A DNA stretch of 37,177 nt, taken from positions 1 through 37,177 of the IMG/VR virus record IMGVR_UViG_3300033149_005319; one strand, given 5' to 3'. Source of the stretch: a virus. Below, piece by piece: positions 36,803-37,177 of this stretch. Made by a program: the position numbers and the translations under genes. Numbering within the stretch: the first letter of the stretch is position 1; the number at the start of each line of letters is the position of its first letter. The notes beneath the pieces are model-generated. The model was not told the DNA's origin, made no database searches, and was given only the letters and a program-made list of their open reading frames with translations.

Positions 36803-37063
36803 GCCAGGGCCTCGCCGCTCGGGGCGGCAACAGACAAGAGGGACCCGTAGCCGCGGTGGATTCCCGGCGACGTGGCTTCTACGCTGCCGAGCGGGGTTGC
36901 CCGCAATGCGGAGATTTCATCCGTTATCCGGGCCGCTTGACAACGGCCGCGCGCCAGAAAAAAATGGTACTCTCGGCGAGTTCGATTGTATCGGCTCGGC
37001 ACGCCGGGATGCGGGGGGCTGGCCGCATCAGGTCTACTACCGACGGACTACCCAGAACCCGCC
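36803..37063. other. non-coding region next to right att
   Basis: About 260 bases without a credible gene; an open frame from 36856 lacks a start signal and runs into the att repeat. It contains the 10-base att-like motif ATCCGTTATC (36919-36928), a TTGACA (36935-36940) without a good -10, and GGCGAGTTCGATTG resembling the tRNA T arm. Probably integrase/Xis binding DNA. Confidence 0.5.
36919..36928 (+). repeat. short internal copy of att core motif (right)
   Basis: ATCCGTTATC equals positions 7-16 of the att repeat, 151 bp before the same bases in the right copy; compare 148-159 on the left. Confidence 0.4.
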
Positions 37064-37177
37064 TTGCAAATCCGTTATCGCGAGTTCGACTCTCGCCGGC
37101 GCCTCTTTCGCCGGATAACCGGGCAGCCCGTTGGGACACCCATCTTTTCCCGACGTGACTCTGCCGGGATTTCCGGG
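37064..37177 (+). repeat. right attachment site (att direct repeat, copy 2)
   Basis: Identical to 1-114. The bases before it (CCCAGAACCCGCC) cannot form the 5' side of the tRNA-Cys anticodon stem, so this copy is only a 3' tRNA remnant (37064-37104), as expected on the far side of an integrated element or in attP. Confidence 0.85.

Noticed and set aside
36935-36965. TTGACA followed by A-rich sequence as promoter near the right att
   Set aside because: No acceptable -10 at 16-18 bp and no gene downstream.
36856-37158. 100-codon frame running into the right att
   Set aside because: GTG start without ribosome site, frame crosses the tRNA remnant, composition not protein-like.
1-37177. Contractile-tail (myo-) or Mu-like transposable phage
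   Set aside because: No sheath or transposase genes; a tyrosine integrase and lambda-like tail order indicate a siphophage.

Overview
The window is one complete temperate siphophage genome, read as an integrated prophage from attachment site to attachment site. The first 114 bases (1-114) recur exactly as the last 114 (37064-37177). This repeat begins on the first base of the anticodon loop of a tRNA-Cys(GCA) and runs past its 3' end, so the element uses the 3' half of that tRNA as its attachment site. The host is not named by the sequence. High GC, a CsrA gene and many dispersed heptamer-type repeats would fit a Planctomycetota-like bacterium, but that is an inference of moderate to low strength.

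Layout. Left end: att copy, three tandem 93/93/87-bp hairpin repeats, one small + gene, one - strand gene with a TATAAT box, structured non-coding DNA, and a tyrosine integrase (1501-2550). Early region (2747-11378), all + strand: small zinc-binding and DNA-binding proteins, a tRNA-Met/Ile2(CAU), CsrA, two paralogous winged-helix proteins of which the second looks like a lambda-O-type initiator with palindromes and an AT-rich stretch inside its gene, a broken ASCH gene, a large ParB-like protein, a C5 cytosine methyltransferase, a RimI-like acetyltransferase and an HTH/zinc protein. Middle (11396-15726): a permuted NlpC/P60-YiiX-type hydrolase, a membrane-anchored trypsin-like protease and a ParB-domain/DNA methyltransferase fusion. 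Late region in lambda order (15884-34128): large terminase with a DNA-binding-like N-terminus, gpW-like joiner, a single 1194-codon ORF holding portal, prohead protease and major capsid, a DUF2190-type decoration protein, FII-like connector, tail completion proteins, tail tube, two tandem paralogues, a G/T chaperone pair read by a -1 shift, tape measure, tail-tip proteins, a LamG-domain protein and a fibre with eight 16-residue repeats. Right end (34129-37063): a gene with its own sigma70-type promoter and hairpin terminator, a ribbon-helix-helix protein, an excisionase-like protein, a lipoprotein, a 35-residue membrane protein and a - strand TM2-like membrane protein with a clear promoter. 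After circularisation integrase and excisionase both sit near attP.

How it fits together. Integrase plus the Xis-like protein handle integration and excision. The early operon supplies replication, regulation (CsrA and several small DNA-binding proteins) and DNA modification. The middle region probably supplies lysis and anti-restriction functions, and the late operon builds a non-contractile tail and an HK97-fold head. The genes flanking att are the ones expected to be expressed in the lysogen. No classical CI-like repressor was recognised.

The most notable features are the portal-protease-capsid polyprotein, the putative origin inside the initiator gene, phage CsrA together with a GGA-rich hairpin array, and the filling of nearly every intergenic space by a few families of short (mostly 7-nt) repeats. 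These repeats are also translated into protein ends and linkers, and they replace Shine-Dalgarno sequences in front of most tail genes.
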